A DNA stretch of 64,000 bases from Clostridiaceae bacterium BRH_c20a (GCA_000961765.1 LADT01000026.1:24541-88540), one strand, 5' to 3'. Positions 9,106 to 17,017 are shown, numbered from the stretch's first letter. The notes: generated from the sequence alone by a model not told the origin. Made by a program: numbers and translations.

Positions 9106-9696
9106 CTATCTAAAAGCAGAATTGAGGGGAACATAAAAACGTTCCATATCTTTAACTAAAGTAAAGGGAATAGTATTTTCCATAGCAATTCCGTGAAAAA
9201 AATCTTCACTTTTATGAGAACTAATAGCTATGATGTAATTGGCATAGTTGCCAACTGCCGAGAGCATTTCTTGGTTTAAAATATCCCAACGGTTTGAACC
9301 GCCTAAATAGACCATTATAATAGGAATACGTTGTTCATTCGCTTTTGCTACTAAGCGAATAATTCTCTGTTTTTCCTGTTCAAAATCTGTATAGATGCTC
9401 TCCATGCCCACCTTACTTACACCTACAGCAACTAGTAAACTGTTTATATCCTTCAAATCCTCAATAGTTGCTTTATAGCTAAAGGTATTACTGATTTTCA
9501 AATCGTCACAAATTTTAGCAACCACTAATCCTTCAGGACCTTGACCGGCAACGGTAATTAGTACTCTTTCCTTGGCAATAGGATAAGGCAGGTGGGGCAG
9601 GGTATATTGTAAAACTTGGGGCTTTTTAATGCAGTTGGGGAATATTATTAAAGTCAGGGAGATTATTATAATTAAAAAAGGTTTTGACCGAGCCAT
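9106..9696 (-). CDS. DUF6305-like extracytoplasmic protein, candidate sensor partner
   Basis: A 196-residue protein with an N-terminal membrane or signal segment that ends in FPNCIKKP, a possible but non-ideal lipobox. The remaining fold alternates strands and helices: RVLITVAGQGPEGLVVAKIC, DINSLLVAVGVSKVGME, RIPIIMVYLGG, NYIIAISSH and a C-terminal MERFYVPLNSAF. From memory this pattern matches the family of unknown function called DUF6305; no reaction is known. It is the first gene of a three-gene operon, 7 bases before the kinase, so it probably presents a ligand to the kinase at the outer membrane face. That role is inferred. Confidence 0.65.
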   Translation of the reverse strand: MARSKPFLIIIISLTLIIFPNCIKKPQVLQYTLPHLPYPIAKERVLITVAGQGPEGLVVAKICDDLKISNTFSYKATIEDLKDINSLLVAVGVSKVGMESIYTDFEQEKQRIIRLVAKANEQRIPIIMVYLGGSNRWDILNQEMLSAVGNYANYIIAISSHKSEDFFHGIAMENTIPFTLVKDMERFYVPLNSAFR

Positions 9697-9818
9697 ACAA
9701 ATCCACCTTACAAAAGAAATAATCTATCTGTTATCTTCAACAAAAAAAATAAAAATCCTACTGAATTAGAGAAATAAAGGAATATGTTTCAGGAAATTAA
9801 CCTTTAGGAGCTGAATAT

Positions 9819-9982
9819 ATGAATACATTATTAAATGATAGGAAAATTTAGAAGCCAAATGTTGCAGAAATTTTGATTGAAGATAAATTTATCGGTGAGG
9901 GGTATGGAATTTATTGTTTTGGCATACCGGTGGTGTGCCAGAGCTTACCAATAGTATGGATCGTTGGCAGGAATTTTTGTAA
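9819..9982 (+). pseudogene. relic of a D-cysteine desulfhydrase / ACC-deaminase family gene
   Basis: An ATG at 9819 with an upstream TTAGGAG opens a frame interrupted by a TAG after ten codons. It continues as KPNVAEILIEDKFIGEGYGI. After a frame change the text reads FWHTGGVPELTNSMDRWQEFL and stops. Both pieces match, from memory, the C-terminal part of PLP-dependent D-cysteine desulfhydrases (GxGYGIP and LFWHTGGxPAL), with the segment between them deleted. Stop codon, frameshift and deletion show it is dead. Confidence 0.6.
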
Positions 9983-10020
9983 AAAAATGGGACAGGGGGT
10001 TATCCCTGTTCCATTTTTAT
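9983..10020. terminator. bidirectional terminator
   Basis: ATGGGACAGGG pairs with CCCTGTTCCAT (one G-T pair) and is flanked by A and T tracts. It ends the cytochrome operon on the minus strand and lies just after the relic gene. Confidence 0.8.
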
Positions 10021-10030
10021 TTTTGTTATG

Positions 10031-10786
10031 TTATTTTTGCTCTATTTCTTCAAACCATTGGGGGTGGTGGTTTTTAGCCCATTCCCGGGAAACTTTACCA
10101 TGAATAATTGTCCCAATTGTACCGGGGTTAGCTAAACTGCCTAAATAAGCATGAGCGATAACACCGGCTATTAAACCAATTGCAGAAATACCGTGAAGTA
10201 CTGATGCCCAGAGCAATGAATTAAGTCCGAATTTTCCTGGATAAGCTAGCATGAGGCCTGAGAAAATAATTAAAATACTAAAAAATGTACTAAACCAGTA
10301 GAAAGCCTTTTGTCCTGCATTAAATCTTCCAGAAGGAGGATGAATTTCTTTGCGGGTTAAATATCCGCCCATTACCTTGAACCAGTCTCGGTCGTAAGTT
10401 TTGAAGATACTGTCTTTTAACCAGATGAAAATTGAATTTAAGGATGAAAGGGTAAATAAGGCTGCAAACACAAGGTGGATTTTATAGGCTGCTACATAAC
10501 TTAAGCCTAGGGTGCCCACGTGGAAAAGGGCAAAGGCAATACCGGTAACGGCTAAAATAATAAAGCTTAACATACGGACAAAATGGGCTGTCCTTTCGAA
10601 GGGAGTAAGGCGCACTATTTCAGGCTTGAGTTTCCCCAGGCGTTTGGCATTAGGACCAATAATCACAAAATGACCGGCTATACCTAACAAAACTCCAACT
10701 GTACTCAATAAAACAATTAATCCGATATATTCAAGGTAGAGGTTATTTAAGTTAGCTAACAAAGGATTGGTGCTTGTATAGGTCAA
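10031..10786 (-). CDS. membrane cytochrome b subunit (formate dehydrogenase gamma / FdnI-like)
   Basis: A 251-residue integral membrane protein with about five hydrophobic segments. The sequence FERTAHFVRMLSFIILAVTG near residue 63 is typical of the FdnI/cytochrome b561-like family. Histidines likely to hold two b hemes lie in the membrane parts: TAHFVR, YKIHLVF, VLHGISA and VIAHAYL. Such subunits pass electrons between the quinone pool and a partner outside the membrane. Here the gene follows a hexaheme cytochrome c gene by 119 bases, so the pair probably forms a quinone-linked electron conduit. No dehydrogenase subunit gene is adjacent. Confidence 0.85.
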   Translation of the reverse strand: MTYTSTNPLLANLNNLYLEYIGLIVLLSTVGVLLGIAGHFVIIGPNAKRLGKLKPEIVRLTPFERTAHFVRMLSFIILAVTGIAFALFHVGTLGLSYVAAYKIHLVFAALFTLSSLNSIFIWLKDSIFKTYDRDWFKVMGGYLTRKEIHPPSGRFNAGQKAFYWFSTFFSILIIFSGLMLAYPGKFGLNSLLWASVLHGISAIGLIAGVIAHAYLGSLANPGTIGTIIHGKVSREWAKNHHPQWFEEIEQK

Positions 10787-10872
10787 AATAAGATACCTCC
10801 TTGTGAATTATTTATCAATGATAATTAAGTATAACAAAAAACAAGTCCCTTAGGCAAATACAATAATTGGGC

Positions 10873-10900
10873 TTAACCCCATGATGAGACATGGGGTTAA
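10873..10900 (-). promoter_or_regulatory. intercistronic hairpin between cytochrome genes
   Basis: A 10-bp stem TTAACCCCAT/ATGGGGTTAA with an 8-base loop sits just after the cytochrome c stop codon. There is no strong T-run, so it may tune expression or protect the upstream message instead of ending it. Confidence 0.5.
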
Positions 10901-10905
10901 GGGGA

Positions 10906-11946
10906 TTATTTAATCAATGATTTCAGTTTTTTTATAATTTTGGGATCTGTTATTTCTACTTCTTTAGTTTCGGGATTATCACCTATTTTTTCATACGGGA
11001 TAGCACCAAAACTGTGGTCTCTAGTTACATGATCATGAAGGTCAGTTGGGTTTTTCCACATTATTTCCTCGATGTCAAAGTTTTCATCTTTATGACAGCT
11101 TGCACAATTCTCAGTAAAATTATCGCCTTTTAGCATAGAGCCTTCTTTATTTACTTCATGGGAAGTATGGCAGCTTAGACAATTGACATAACCACTGGTA
11201 TAGTGGTCAGATGCAAACCAGTTACGGGTTCCATAATGATTTTCGGCAATCAAGGAACTACCATCCTCGGTTTCGCTAGGTTGACCTAAAGTATGACATG
11301 TTATGCATGCATTTTGGTTAATACTTATGGCTTCTTTTCTTTTGGTCTGAGCATGAATGCTGCCAGGACCGTGGCAGGTTTCACAGCTTATTCCAGGTTC
11401 AAGGTTCTTAATTCCTAATCCTTGAGCTACTAAACCTGGGCTATGACACTCAGCACATGAATATGCTTTGGCAGACCAATCCTGAATTCCATCACTGTTA
11501 TAATCCTTTAAGGATGCTGCTACAAGTTCGTAACCTTGTTCGGATTTTTCTAAAGATGCTACCCGATATAATTCCTGAGAAAAGCCGTCTATATTACCAA
11601 CAACATAGCTGTCCATCATAACTCCATATGTATCTTCTAAATTAATTGCTTTTGTAGCCGGATTTTCCTTAGTGGCACCATCCCAGACATTAACCATCTG
11701 CTTAAAATCTGTATTGTATTGATCTAGTGATTTAAAAATTCCGGCATGGCTGGTCATTGCAAATCCTTGACCTGTTTCACTATGACAGGTTATGCAGGCA
11801 TCAGTACCTATATATGCCGACATCTGTTGTACCTCTTTAGTATCTATCTTTTCTTTTTTGGTATTAGTTTCATTACCAGCACAACCAGATAGAATTAACC
11901 CCAAAACCAAAACTAGTAAACTGGAAATTAAAAAATGCTTTCGCAA
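10906..11946 (-). CDS. hexaheme c-type cytochrome lipoprotein
   Basis: A secreted protein of about 346 residues. A lipoprotein signal (LVLVLGLILSGCAGN) leads the sequence and six CxxCH motifs follow: ACITCH, SCAECH, SCETCH, ACITCH, NCLSCH and NCASCH. Additional histidines (SHAGIFKS, SIHAQ, NHYGTRNW, DLHDHVTRDH) can act as distal ligands. The longest frame begins with ATGATG at 11967, but a GGGAGG site points to the TTG at 11946, which gives MRKHFLISS, a normal signal start. It is probably anchored outside the cell membrane and takes electrons from or gives them to the cytochrome b encoded next. A terminal reductase function is not evident. Confidence 0.88.
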   Translation of the reverse strand: MRKHFLISSLLVLVLGLILSGCAGNETNTKKEKIDTKEVQQMSAYIGTDACITCHSETGQGFAMTSHAGIFKSLDQYNTDFKQMVNVWDGATKENPATKAINLEDTYGVMMDSYVVGNIDGFSQELYRVASLEKSEQGYELVAASLKDYNSDGIQDWSAKAYSCAECHSPGLVAQGLGIKNLEPGISCETCHGPGSIHAQTKRKEAISINQNACITCHTLGQPSETEDGSSLIAENHYGTRNWFASDHYTSGYVNCLSCHTSHEVNKEGSMLKGDNFTENCASCHKDENFDIEEIMWKNPTDLHDHVTRDHSFGAIPYEKIGDNPETKEVEITDPKIIKKLKSLIK

Positions 11947-12029
11947 ATCAAGACCTCCCTTCATCAAAATTTGAAAAAATTATATTATAATATAAGTAAA
12001 TATTATAATAATTACTTTCACAAATCAAT

Positions 12030-12054
12030 ATATTATAAAAAATTTTTATAATAT
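12030..12054. promoter_or_regulatory. A/T-only palindrome in divergent promoter region
   Basis: Twelve bases ATATTATAAAAA, one central A, then TTTTTATAATAT form a perfect 25-base palindrome between the divergent cytochrome c and ahbC genes. It could be an operator, or may be chance in very AT-rich DNA. Confidence 0.3.
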
Positions 12055-12137
12055 ACTATATTTATACTCTTTAAACTTAATGTTTTTGGAGGTTGAATAT
12101 ATGAGTTTATTATAGCAAGCAATTTAGTAATAATTTT

Positions 12138-12167
12138 TTGACCAGTACGCTGGAAATCTGTTAAACT
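12138..12167 (+). promoter_or_regulatory. candidate sigma-A promoter of ahbCAB
   Basis: TTGACC at 12138-12143 and TAAACT at 12162-12167 with an 18-base spacer lie about 35 bases before the ahbC start. The -35 is good and the -10 is weak. Confidence 0.4.
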
Positions 12168-12201
12168 ATATAAGAATATAAAAAAATGGGGGTAGCCCTT
12201 A

Positions 12202-13386
12202 ATGATTGGAATAAGCAAACTTTTAGTCGATACAAATAACTTTGGTGATACATTGCGCTACAGTCACAAGTCCCAGGGTACCTGTCATGGGGCTACCCAT
12301 GATCGAGGTCCTGTGGTAGTTTGGAACTGCACTAAAACCTGTAACCTAAAATGCATCCACTGCTATGCAGGCTCTGACAGCAAAAAATATGATGGTGAAC
12401 TGACTACTAAAGAAGCGGTTAAATTTATAGATGATTTAAAAAGTTTTAATGTGCCTGTTCTTTTAATTTCTGGTGGGGAGCCTTTTATGCGGGAAGATAT
12501 CCTCTATTTGGCTGAATATGCAGCCAAATTGGGTATTCGCAGTACATTTTCCACCAATGGGACTTTAATAACCCGCCAAACTGCAAAAAAACTAAAGGAA
12601 ATTGGCGTTGGTTATGTGGGTATCAGCCTAGATGGTCTGGGAGATAACAATGATAAATTTCGAGGACAAAAAGGTGCTTTTGAGCTGGCCTTAAGGGGTA
12701 TTGAGAATTGTTTAGCTGAGGGCCAAAAGGTAGGCTTGAGGTTTACAATTAACCGGCATAATTATCATGAACTTGATGGTATTTTTAATTTAATAGAAGA
12801 TGTTAAAATTCCTCGGATTTGTTTTTATCATCTGGTTTACTCAGGGCGGGGCAGTGAAATGATAAAAGAGGATATTTCTCATTCTGAAACTCGACAGGCG
12901 CTAGATCTGATTATAGATAAGGTCCGTTATTTTAAAAATAAGGGATTAGATAAAGAGGTCTTGACAGTTGATAACCATGCTGACGGTGTTTATCTTTATC
13001 TAAGGCTCCTTAAGGAAGACCCTCAAAGGGCCAAAAAGGTCTTGGAATTACTAAGGTTTAATGGTGGTAATCGTACCGGCATAGCCATTGGTGAAGTGGA
13101 TTGGTTTGGTCATGTGCATCCTGACCAGTTCACACAAAATCATACTTTTGGAAATGTTCGAGAGAATAAATTTGGTGATATCTGGACTGACCCTAAACAT
13201 CCTATCTTAAATGGACTGAAAAATCGAAAGAACTTACTCAAAGGGCGTTGTGCCCAATGTCAGTGGTTAGATGTCTGTAACGGCAACTTTAGGGCTAGAG
13301 CCGAGGCCGTGACAGGTGATTTCTGGGAATCTGATCCTGCCTGTTATTTGACTGATGAAGAAATTGGTTTGTCCAAGGAGAGATGA
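12202..13386 (+). CDS. ahbC: 12,18-didecarboxysiroheme deacetylase, radical SAM (AhbC/NirJ1)
   Basis: A 394-residue radical SAM enzyme. It opens with MIGISKLL..TNNFGDTLRY, the N-terminal mark of AhbC/NirJ1. The SAM-cluster motif is CNLKCIHC near residue 50 and is followed by LLISGGEPFMRED. A C-terminal cysteine set (RCAQCQWLDVCNG, then DPAC) should hold an auxiliary cluster. AhbC removes the acetate side chains of didecarboxysiroheme to give iron-coproporphyrin III, the penultimate step of the siroheme route to heme. The two siroheme decarboxylase genes follow directly and overlap, and a multiheme cytochrome is divergent, which fits a heme supply role. NirJ of heme d1 synthesis is the alternative, but no nitrite reductase is seen. 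Confidence 0.88.
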   Translation: MIGISKLLVDTNNFGDTLRYSHKSQGTCHGATHDRGPVVVWNCTKTCNLKCIHCYAGSDSKKYDGELTTKEAVKFIDDLKSFNVPVLLISGGEPFMREDILYLAEYAAKLGIRSTFSTNGTLITRQTAKKLKEIGVGYVGISLDGLGDNNDKFRGQKGAFELALRGIENCLAEGQKVGLRFTINRHNYHELDGIFNLIEDVKIPRICFYHLVYSGRGSEMIKEDISHSETRQALDLIIDKVRYFKNKGLDKEVLTVDNHADGVYLYLRLLKEDPQRAKKVLELLRFNGGNRTGIAIGEVDWFGHVHPDQFTQNHTFGNVRENKFGDIWTDPKHPILNGLKNRKNLLKGRCAQCQWLDVCNGNFRARAEAVTGDFWESDPACYLTDEEIGLSKER

Positions 13387-13388
13387 AT

Positions 13389-13856
13389 ATGGATAATATT
13401 GATAAGAACCTCTTAAGTATAATCCAAAAGGATTTTCCTGTCTGTTCCCGGCCTTTTCAGGAAATAGGTGAAAAGCTGGGAATAACTGAGGATGAAACCG
13501 TAGCACGACTCTCTGAGTTAAAGGAACAAGGGATAATCCGGCGTTTAGGTGCAATTATGGATTCCCGTAAACTAGGCTATAAGAGTACCCTTTGTGCTAT
13601 GGAAGTTCCTTCTGATAACTTATCCCAAGTTGTGAAAGTAGTTAACGACTATATAGGAGTAACTCATAATTACCTGCGCAATCATGATTATAATCTGTGG
13701 TTTACATTAATTACTCCCTCACAAGGCCATTTGGAGAAAACACTTAGGGACATTGAAAAAAGAACAGGACAAAAAGTCTATAACCTTCCTGCCCTAAGAT
13801 TATTTAAGATCAAGGTGAATTTTCATGTACCGGGTGTAAAAGGAGGAGAGGGTTAG
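13389..13856 (+). CDS. ahbA: siroheme decarboxylase subunit, Lrp/AsnC-like (AhbA)
   Basis: About 155 residues. It has an N-terminal winged helix (LLSIIQKDFPVCSRPFQEIGEKLG) and a C-terminal RAM-type domain, the build of AhbA/AhbB and NirDL/GH proteins. Although related to Lrp regulators, these proteins decarboxylate the C12 and C18 acetates of siroheme. RRLGAIMDSRKLGYKSTL near residue 55 is a family hallmark. A frame start at 13383 overlaps the ahbC stop, but the ATG at 13389 is better spaced from AAGGAGAG. It forms a heterodimer with the next product. Confidence 0.85.
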   Translation: MDNIDKNLLSIIQKDFPVCSRPFQEIGEKLGITEDETVARLSELKEQGIIRRLGAIMDSRKLGYKSTLCAMEVPSDNLSQVVKVVNDYIGVTHNYLRNHDYNLWFTLITPSQGHLEKTLRDIEKRTGQKVYNLPALRLFKIKVNFHVPGVKGGEG

Positions 13857-14329
13857 TGTTTAATGACTTGGACAAAGCAATTATCAAAGAAATTCAGGGA
13901 GACCTTCCTTTAGTTGCTCAACCTTACCGGGAAATTGCCTCACGGCTGGGTATTTCGGAACAAGAACTATTAGAGAAAATTAAAGAGTTTCAGAAACAAG
14001 GATATATTCGGCGTTTTGGGGCAGCTCTGCGTCATAGGGAAATGGGATTAAAAGCTAATCCCATGATAATTTGGCAGGTGCCGGAAGAAAGGATTGAAGA
14101 GGTTGGTAATAAACTGGCTTCTTTTGCTCGAGTTACCCATTGCTATCATCGGGCAATGCTTCCTAAATTGCAGTACAATGTATTTTCTATGATTCATGCC
14201 GAGACGAAAGAAGAATGTTTTAAACTAGCAAAAGAAATGGCAGAGGTAATAAACATTGAAGACTATAACCTATTGTTTAGTGAAAAGGAACTTAAAAAAA
14301 CCAGCATGAAATATTTCATGGAAGATTGA
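13856..14329 (+). CDS. ahbB: siroheme decarboxylase subunit, Lrp/AsnC-like (AhbB)
   Basis: A 157-residue paralog of the preceding protein, starting at a GTG that overlaps the ahbA stop by one base behind GGAGGAGAGGG. It shows the same layout: LDKAIIKEIQGDLPLVAQPYREIASRLG, RRFGAALRHREMGLKANPM, and a histidine-bearing VTHCYHRAMLPKLQYNVFSM segment where the AhbB active-site histidine lies in studied homologs. With AhbA it turns siroheme into 12,18-didecarboxysiroheme, the AhbC substrate. The last enzyme, AhbD, is not in this window. Confidence 0.87.
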   Translation: MFNDLDKAIIKEIQGDLPLVAQPYREIASRLGISEQELLEKIKEFQKQGYIRRFGAALRHREMGLKANPMIIWQVPEERIEEVGNKLASFARVTHCYHRAMLPKLQYNVFSMIHAETKEECFKLAKEMAEVINIEDYNLLFSEKELKKTSMKYFMED

Positions 14330-14332
14330 GTA

Positions 14333-14360
14333 AAACCCTTAGGTACTTGCCTAAGGGTTT
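14333..14360. terminator. terminator between convergent genes
   Basis: An 11-bp stem AAACCCTTAGG/CCTAAGGGTTT with a 6-base loop. It overlaps the 3' end of the minus-strand gene and probably serves ahbCAB. Confidence 0.75.
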
Positions 14361-15313
14361 AAATATGTATAAAAATATCCTTTTTGATTTTCTTTAAATA
14401 TGCCGATAGTTTTTTGACTGTCACAGGCATTGATTATACCTAAAATGTAACAGTGTGGATAGATGTTTTCCCCATTTTCACCAGTCAAGGGTTCTATAAC
14501 CTCTAAATCTTTATTGAATACTAAGTAGTAGATTTTATTTTGGGGAGTTAAATGGAGGGGGGCATCTATTTTAGTAAAATTGAATTGAAAAGGTTCAATA
14601 ATAATTGAATTTTTAAAATTTAAAGACTCCTTATAATGTCTCTGATAATTGTCCTGAAAATCTTTTGTAATTAGTTCAACAAAAGCTTCCTGGAAAAAAG
14701 GAATTTTATTTAAAGTTTCACAGGGGTCCTGGTTTACTTTTAAATCTTGAAAAATAGAAGAGATTACATTGGGGCAGCAGTCAACTAGTTTTTTAAAAAG
14801 CATCCATCGCTCATATCTTGTTTCATAAGGAGTATCAAAAAGGGGTTCAGTGCAGTCGAAAACTTCACGATAGTTTTCCAAGGTATAATTTTCAAACCAA
14901 CGGGCGGAAGACTCTATTACCCAGTTAGAATGGCTATCTTTGAAGTCGAGTTTATAGGAACTATCCTGGATAAAATGAAAATACTCATGATAAATATTAT
15001 TAGCTGAAGGTTGGTAGAGGAAAGCTGTATTTAGTACGGGCAGATAATGACCGCCAAATTTCTGCAATAGAGGTGTTTTAGCCAGAAATTCCGGACACGT
15101 TATTATCAAAAAGGGGCTTTTGGGGATTTCTAGGCTTAGGCTTTGAGCCAGTGTTTTTGCATCAGTAATATTATTTTGAATAACGCTGACTTGAGCTTCA
15201 AAAAAGGAAATAATAATTACACCATCTTTATAAAAAACCGAGGTTAAGGTGAAGAATAAAAGGGGTAATATTATTAAGACAAGTATTATTTTTATTCTGT
15301 TCAAACCTCTCAC
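14351..15313 (-). CDS. membrane-anchored putative zinc metallopeptidase (gluzincin-like)
   Basis: A 320-residue protein of no recognised family. One N-terminal membrane helix (RIKIILVLIILPLLFFTLTS) is followed by an exported domain. The sequence NNIYHEYFHFIQD near residue 108 is an HExxH zinc-binding motif. A downstream WVIESSARWFENY, about 30 residues later, offers the glutamate that acts as third zinc ligand in gluzincins. This suggests a peptidase facing outside the membrane. It could also be an inactive relative, since no substrate or neighbour gives a role. It stands alone between ahbB (convergent) and the TPR gene (divergent). Confidence 0.6.
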   Translation of the reverse strand: MRGLNRIKIILVLIILPLLFFTLTSVFYKDGVIIISFFEAQVSVIQNNITDAKTLAQSLSLEIPKSPFLIITCPEFLAKTPLLQKFGGHYLPVLNTAFLYQPSANNIYHEYFHFIQDSSYKLDFKDSHSNWVIESSARWFENYTLENYREVFDCTEPLFDTPYETRYERWMLFKKLVDCCPNVISSIFQDLKVNQDPCETLNKIPFFQEAFVELITKDFQDNYQRHYKESLNFKNSIIIEPFQFNFTKIDAPLHLTPQNKIYYLVFNKDLEVIEPLTGENGENIYPHCYILGIINACDSQKTIGIFKENQKGYFYTYLNP

Positions 15314-15395
15314 CCCTTTCTATACATTTATTATATTGTGAATGAAAGAACAATACAATTGTGAATAAAAAGCAGTATGAAAGGTTGGGTACCAA

Positions 15396-16208
15396 TTGGT
15401 GGTGAGCAAGCTATACCAGGGCTGGTTAAATGCAGTAGACAAACATGATTATAAAAAAGCAAGAAAGTTATATATGGCGCTATTAAAAGAGGCACCGTTG
15501 ACTGCGGGGATTAATTTCCCAATGGGCGTGTGGTATAAGGAAAAGGAGCTGTTTGAAGAAGCCGAGATGGCTTTTAAGAGGGCACTAATAACAGATCCTG
15601 GAATTGTTGCAGATAGTTACTATTACCTGGGAAATGTCTCGCGAGAGCAAGGAGACCATGGGCAGGCAATTGCTTATTACCGAGAATCCTTAAAGGTGGA
15701 CCCTAATTTCTTTGAAGCCCAATATAATTTGGGGAAAATATATGCCATATTAGGTCAATCAAAAGAGGCATTACAAGAATTCACTAAAGCCTTGGAATTA
15801 AGCCCGGAGGATGTAGATACATATATTAATATTGGTGTGGAATTATCAAATCAGGGGAAAAGAAAAGAGGCTCTTGAAAGCTATGAAAAAGCACTGGAAT
15901 TAAATCCGGAATCATATTTGGTTTACTCCAATATTGGTGTTGAGTTTACTGCTTTAGGAAATTATGAGCAGGGTATTTTATATCATAAAAAAGCTCTTGC
16001 CTTAAACTCCTTTTATGCTGATGGGTGGTATAATCTGGCCTGTTCCTACGCTCGGGCTGATGATTTTGAAAACTCATTAAAGGCACTAGAACGTTCTATT
16101 AGGCTAGATGCAAGCAATATAGAATATGCTAAAAAGGATCCTGAATTGGATAATATCAAAAGTACCTCCGGATATAAAAGTATTATAAAAAAATTTCCCA
16201 GACCATAA
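15396..16208 (+). CDS. tetratricopeptide repeat protein
   Basis: About 270 residues made almost wholly of TPR units. Six or more repeats are visible with the WYxxG..Y..AL...P pattern, such as DSYYYLGNVSREQGDHGQAIAYYRESLKVDP, split here by register. The last part ends with DPELDNIKSTSGYKSII, a common end of TPR proteins. There is no signal peptide, so it is likely a cytoplasmic scaffold. The frame opens at a TTG at 15396 with GTG codons directly after it; which is used is unclear. It precedes a Crp-family regulator, but shared function is not shown. Confidence 0.8.
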   Translation: MVVSKLYQGWLNAVDKHDYKKARKLYMALLKEAPLTAGINFPMGVWYKEKELFEEAEMAFKRALITDPGIVADSYYYLGNVSREQGDHGQAIAYYRESLKVDPNFFEAQYNLGKIYAILGQSKEALQEFTKALELSPEDVDTYINIGVELSNQGKRKEALESYEKALELNPESYLVYSNIGVEFTALGNYEQGILYHKKALALNSFYADGWYNLACSYARADDFENSLKALERSIRLDASNIEYAKKDPELDNIKSTSGYKSIIKKFPRP

Positions 16209-16276
16209 AGGATATAAAGTATTTTTATGGAATATATATTCAATAAAAATACTTTACAATGAAGAGGGTGTTTGAT

Positions 16277-16936
16277 ATGAAAAGTGAAAAATATTTTATT
16301 CACCTTTCTTCGGAAGAACAGGAAGTATTTAAAGAGTATTCCATACCGCTGGTATTTCCAAAAGAACATAATATTTTTTCGCCCGGGGATGTGCCTAATT
16401 ATATCTATTTTATCGAGGCAGGTAGAATAAAAATTTACAGAATTACAATGGATGGAGAATATATAACCATTTCCATCAGACATGCAGGTGAGGTTTGCGG
16501 CCTGGCTGAGGCTTTATGCAGCATGCCCCGGCAATGTTTTGCTATGACTTTAGAAACAACACGTCTGCAGGCTGTAAAAAAAGAAGACTTTTTTCAAATA
16601 CTATCTATGGAGCCCCAATTAAACCTAAAAATTTCTCAAGTTTTAAGCAGGAGGTTACGGCATGCCGAAACAATTATCCACGATCTTGTCTATTATAATG
16701 TGGAGGCTAGGCTGGCCAGGCTGCTCCTAAGTATGTCTAAACAATGCGGACGCCAATATGAGGATCATATTATCTTAGACATAGTCTTAACCCATAAAGA
16801 TATTGCCAGCATGATTGGTACTTCTAGGCAGAGTGTGACTCTTTCTCTGCAACAGTTCAAGGACAGGGGTATTATTGATTATCATAAGCGGGAAATAATA
16901 ATATTGAATTTCGCCAAACTTCGAAATCTAACCTAA
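16277..16936 (+). CDS. Crp/Fnr-family transcription regulator
   Basis: About 219 residues: an N-terminal cyclic-nucleotide-type beta-barrel (residues 10-120, with FSPGDVPNYIYFIEAGRIKIYR), a long dimer helix, and a C-terminal Crp helix-turn-helix (HKDIASMIGTSRQSVTLSLQQFKDRGII). No N-terminal cysteine cluster of classical Fnr is present, so it probably senses a small molecule, as CprK does with chlorinated phenols. The frame extends to 16259, but the ATG at 16277 is correctly spaced from AAGAGGGTG. It is directly upstream of the SLC13/AprAB-like operon and is its likely regulator; a palindrome fitting a Crp site lies at 17002. Confidence 0.88.
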   Translation: MKSEKYFIHLSSEEQEVFKEYSIPLVFPKEHNIFSPGDVPNYIYFIEAGRIKIYRITMDGEYITISIRHAGEVCGLAEALCSMPRQCFAMTLETTRLQAVKKEDFFQILSMEPQLNLKISQVLSRRLRHAETIIHDLVYYNVEARLARLLLSMSKQCGRQYEDHIILDIVLTHKDIASMIGTSRQSVTLSLQQFKDRGIIDYHKREIIILNFAKLRNLT

Positions 16937-16962
16937 AACACCTCGTTATGAGGTGTTTTTTG
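16935..16962 (+). terminator. rho-independent terminator of the crp-like gene
   Basis: AAAACACCTC pairs with GAGGTGTTTT around GTTAT and is followed by T residues, only a few bases after the stop codon. Confidence 0.85.
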
Positions 16963-17001
16963 TACTTAGGGACTTGTATAACTTTGCCAAAAAATGATTT
17001 T

Positions 17002-17017
17002 TGTCAGCTAGCTGACA
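17002..17017. promoter_or_regulatory. perfect 16-bp palindrome, candidate Crp-type operator
   Basis: TGTCAGCTAGCTGACA reads identically on both strands. Its geometry, TGTCA-N6-TGACA, equals that of the Crp consensus TGTGA-N6-TCACA with one changed position per half. It sits in the 300-base region between the Crp-like gene and the SLC13 gene. A TATAAT at 17085-17090 could be the -10 of the downstream operon; no good -35 precedes it, as expected of an activated promoter. Confidence 0.5.

Noticed and set aside
9873..10103. 76-residue plus-strand frame
   Set aside because: Only its first part belongs to the desulfhydrase relic; the remainder runs through a terminator and antisense to the cytochrome b gene.
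12033..12218. 61-residue minus-strand frame in the ahbC promoter region
   Set aside because: Covers the palindrome and promoter, low-complexity translation and no ribosome site.
12202..14329. Heme d1 (nitrite reductase) biosynthesis genes
   Set aside because: Gene content suits AhbC-AhbA-AhbB; no nirS, nirF or nirN-like gene is near.
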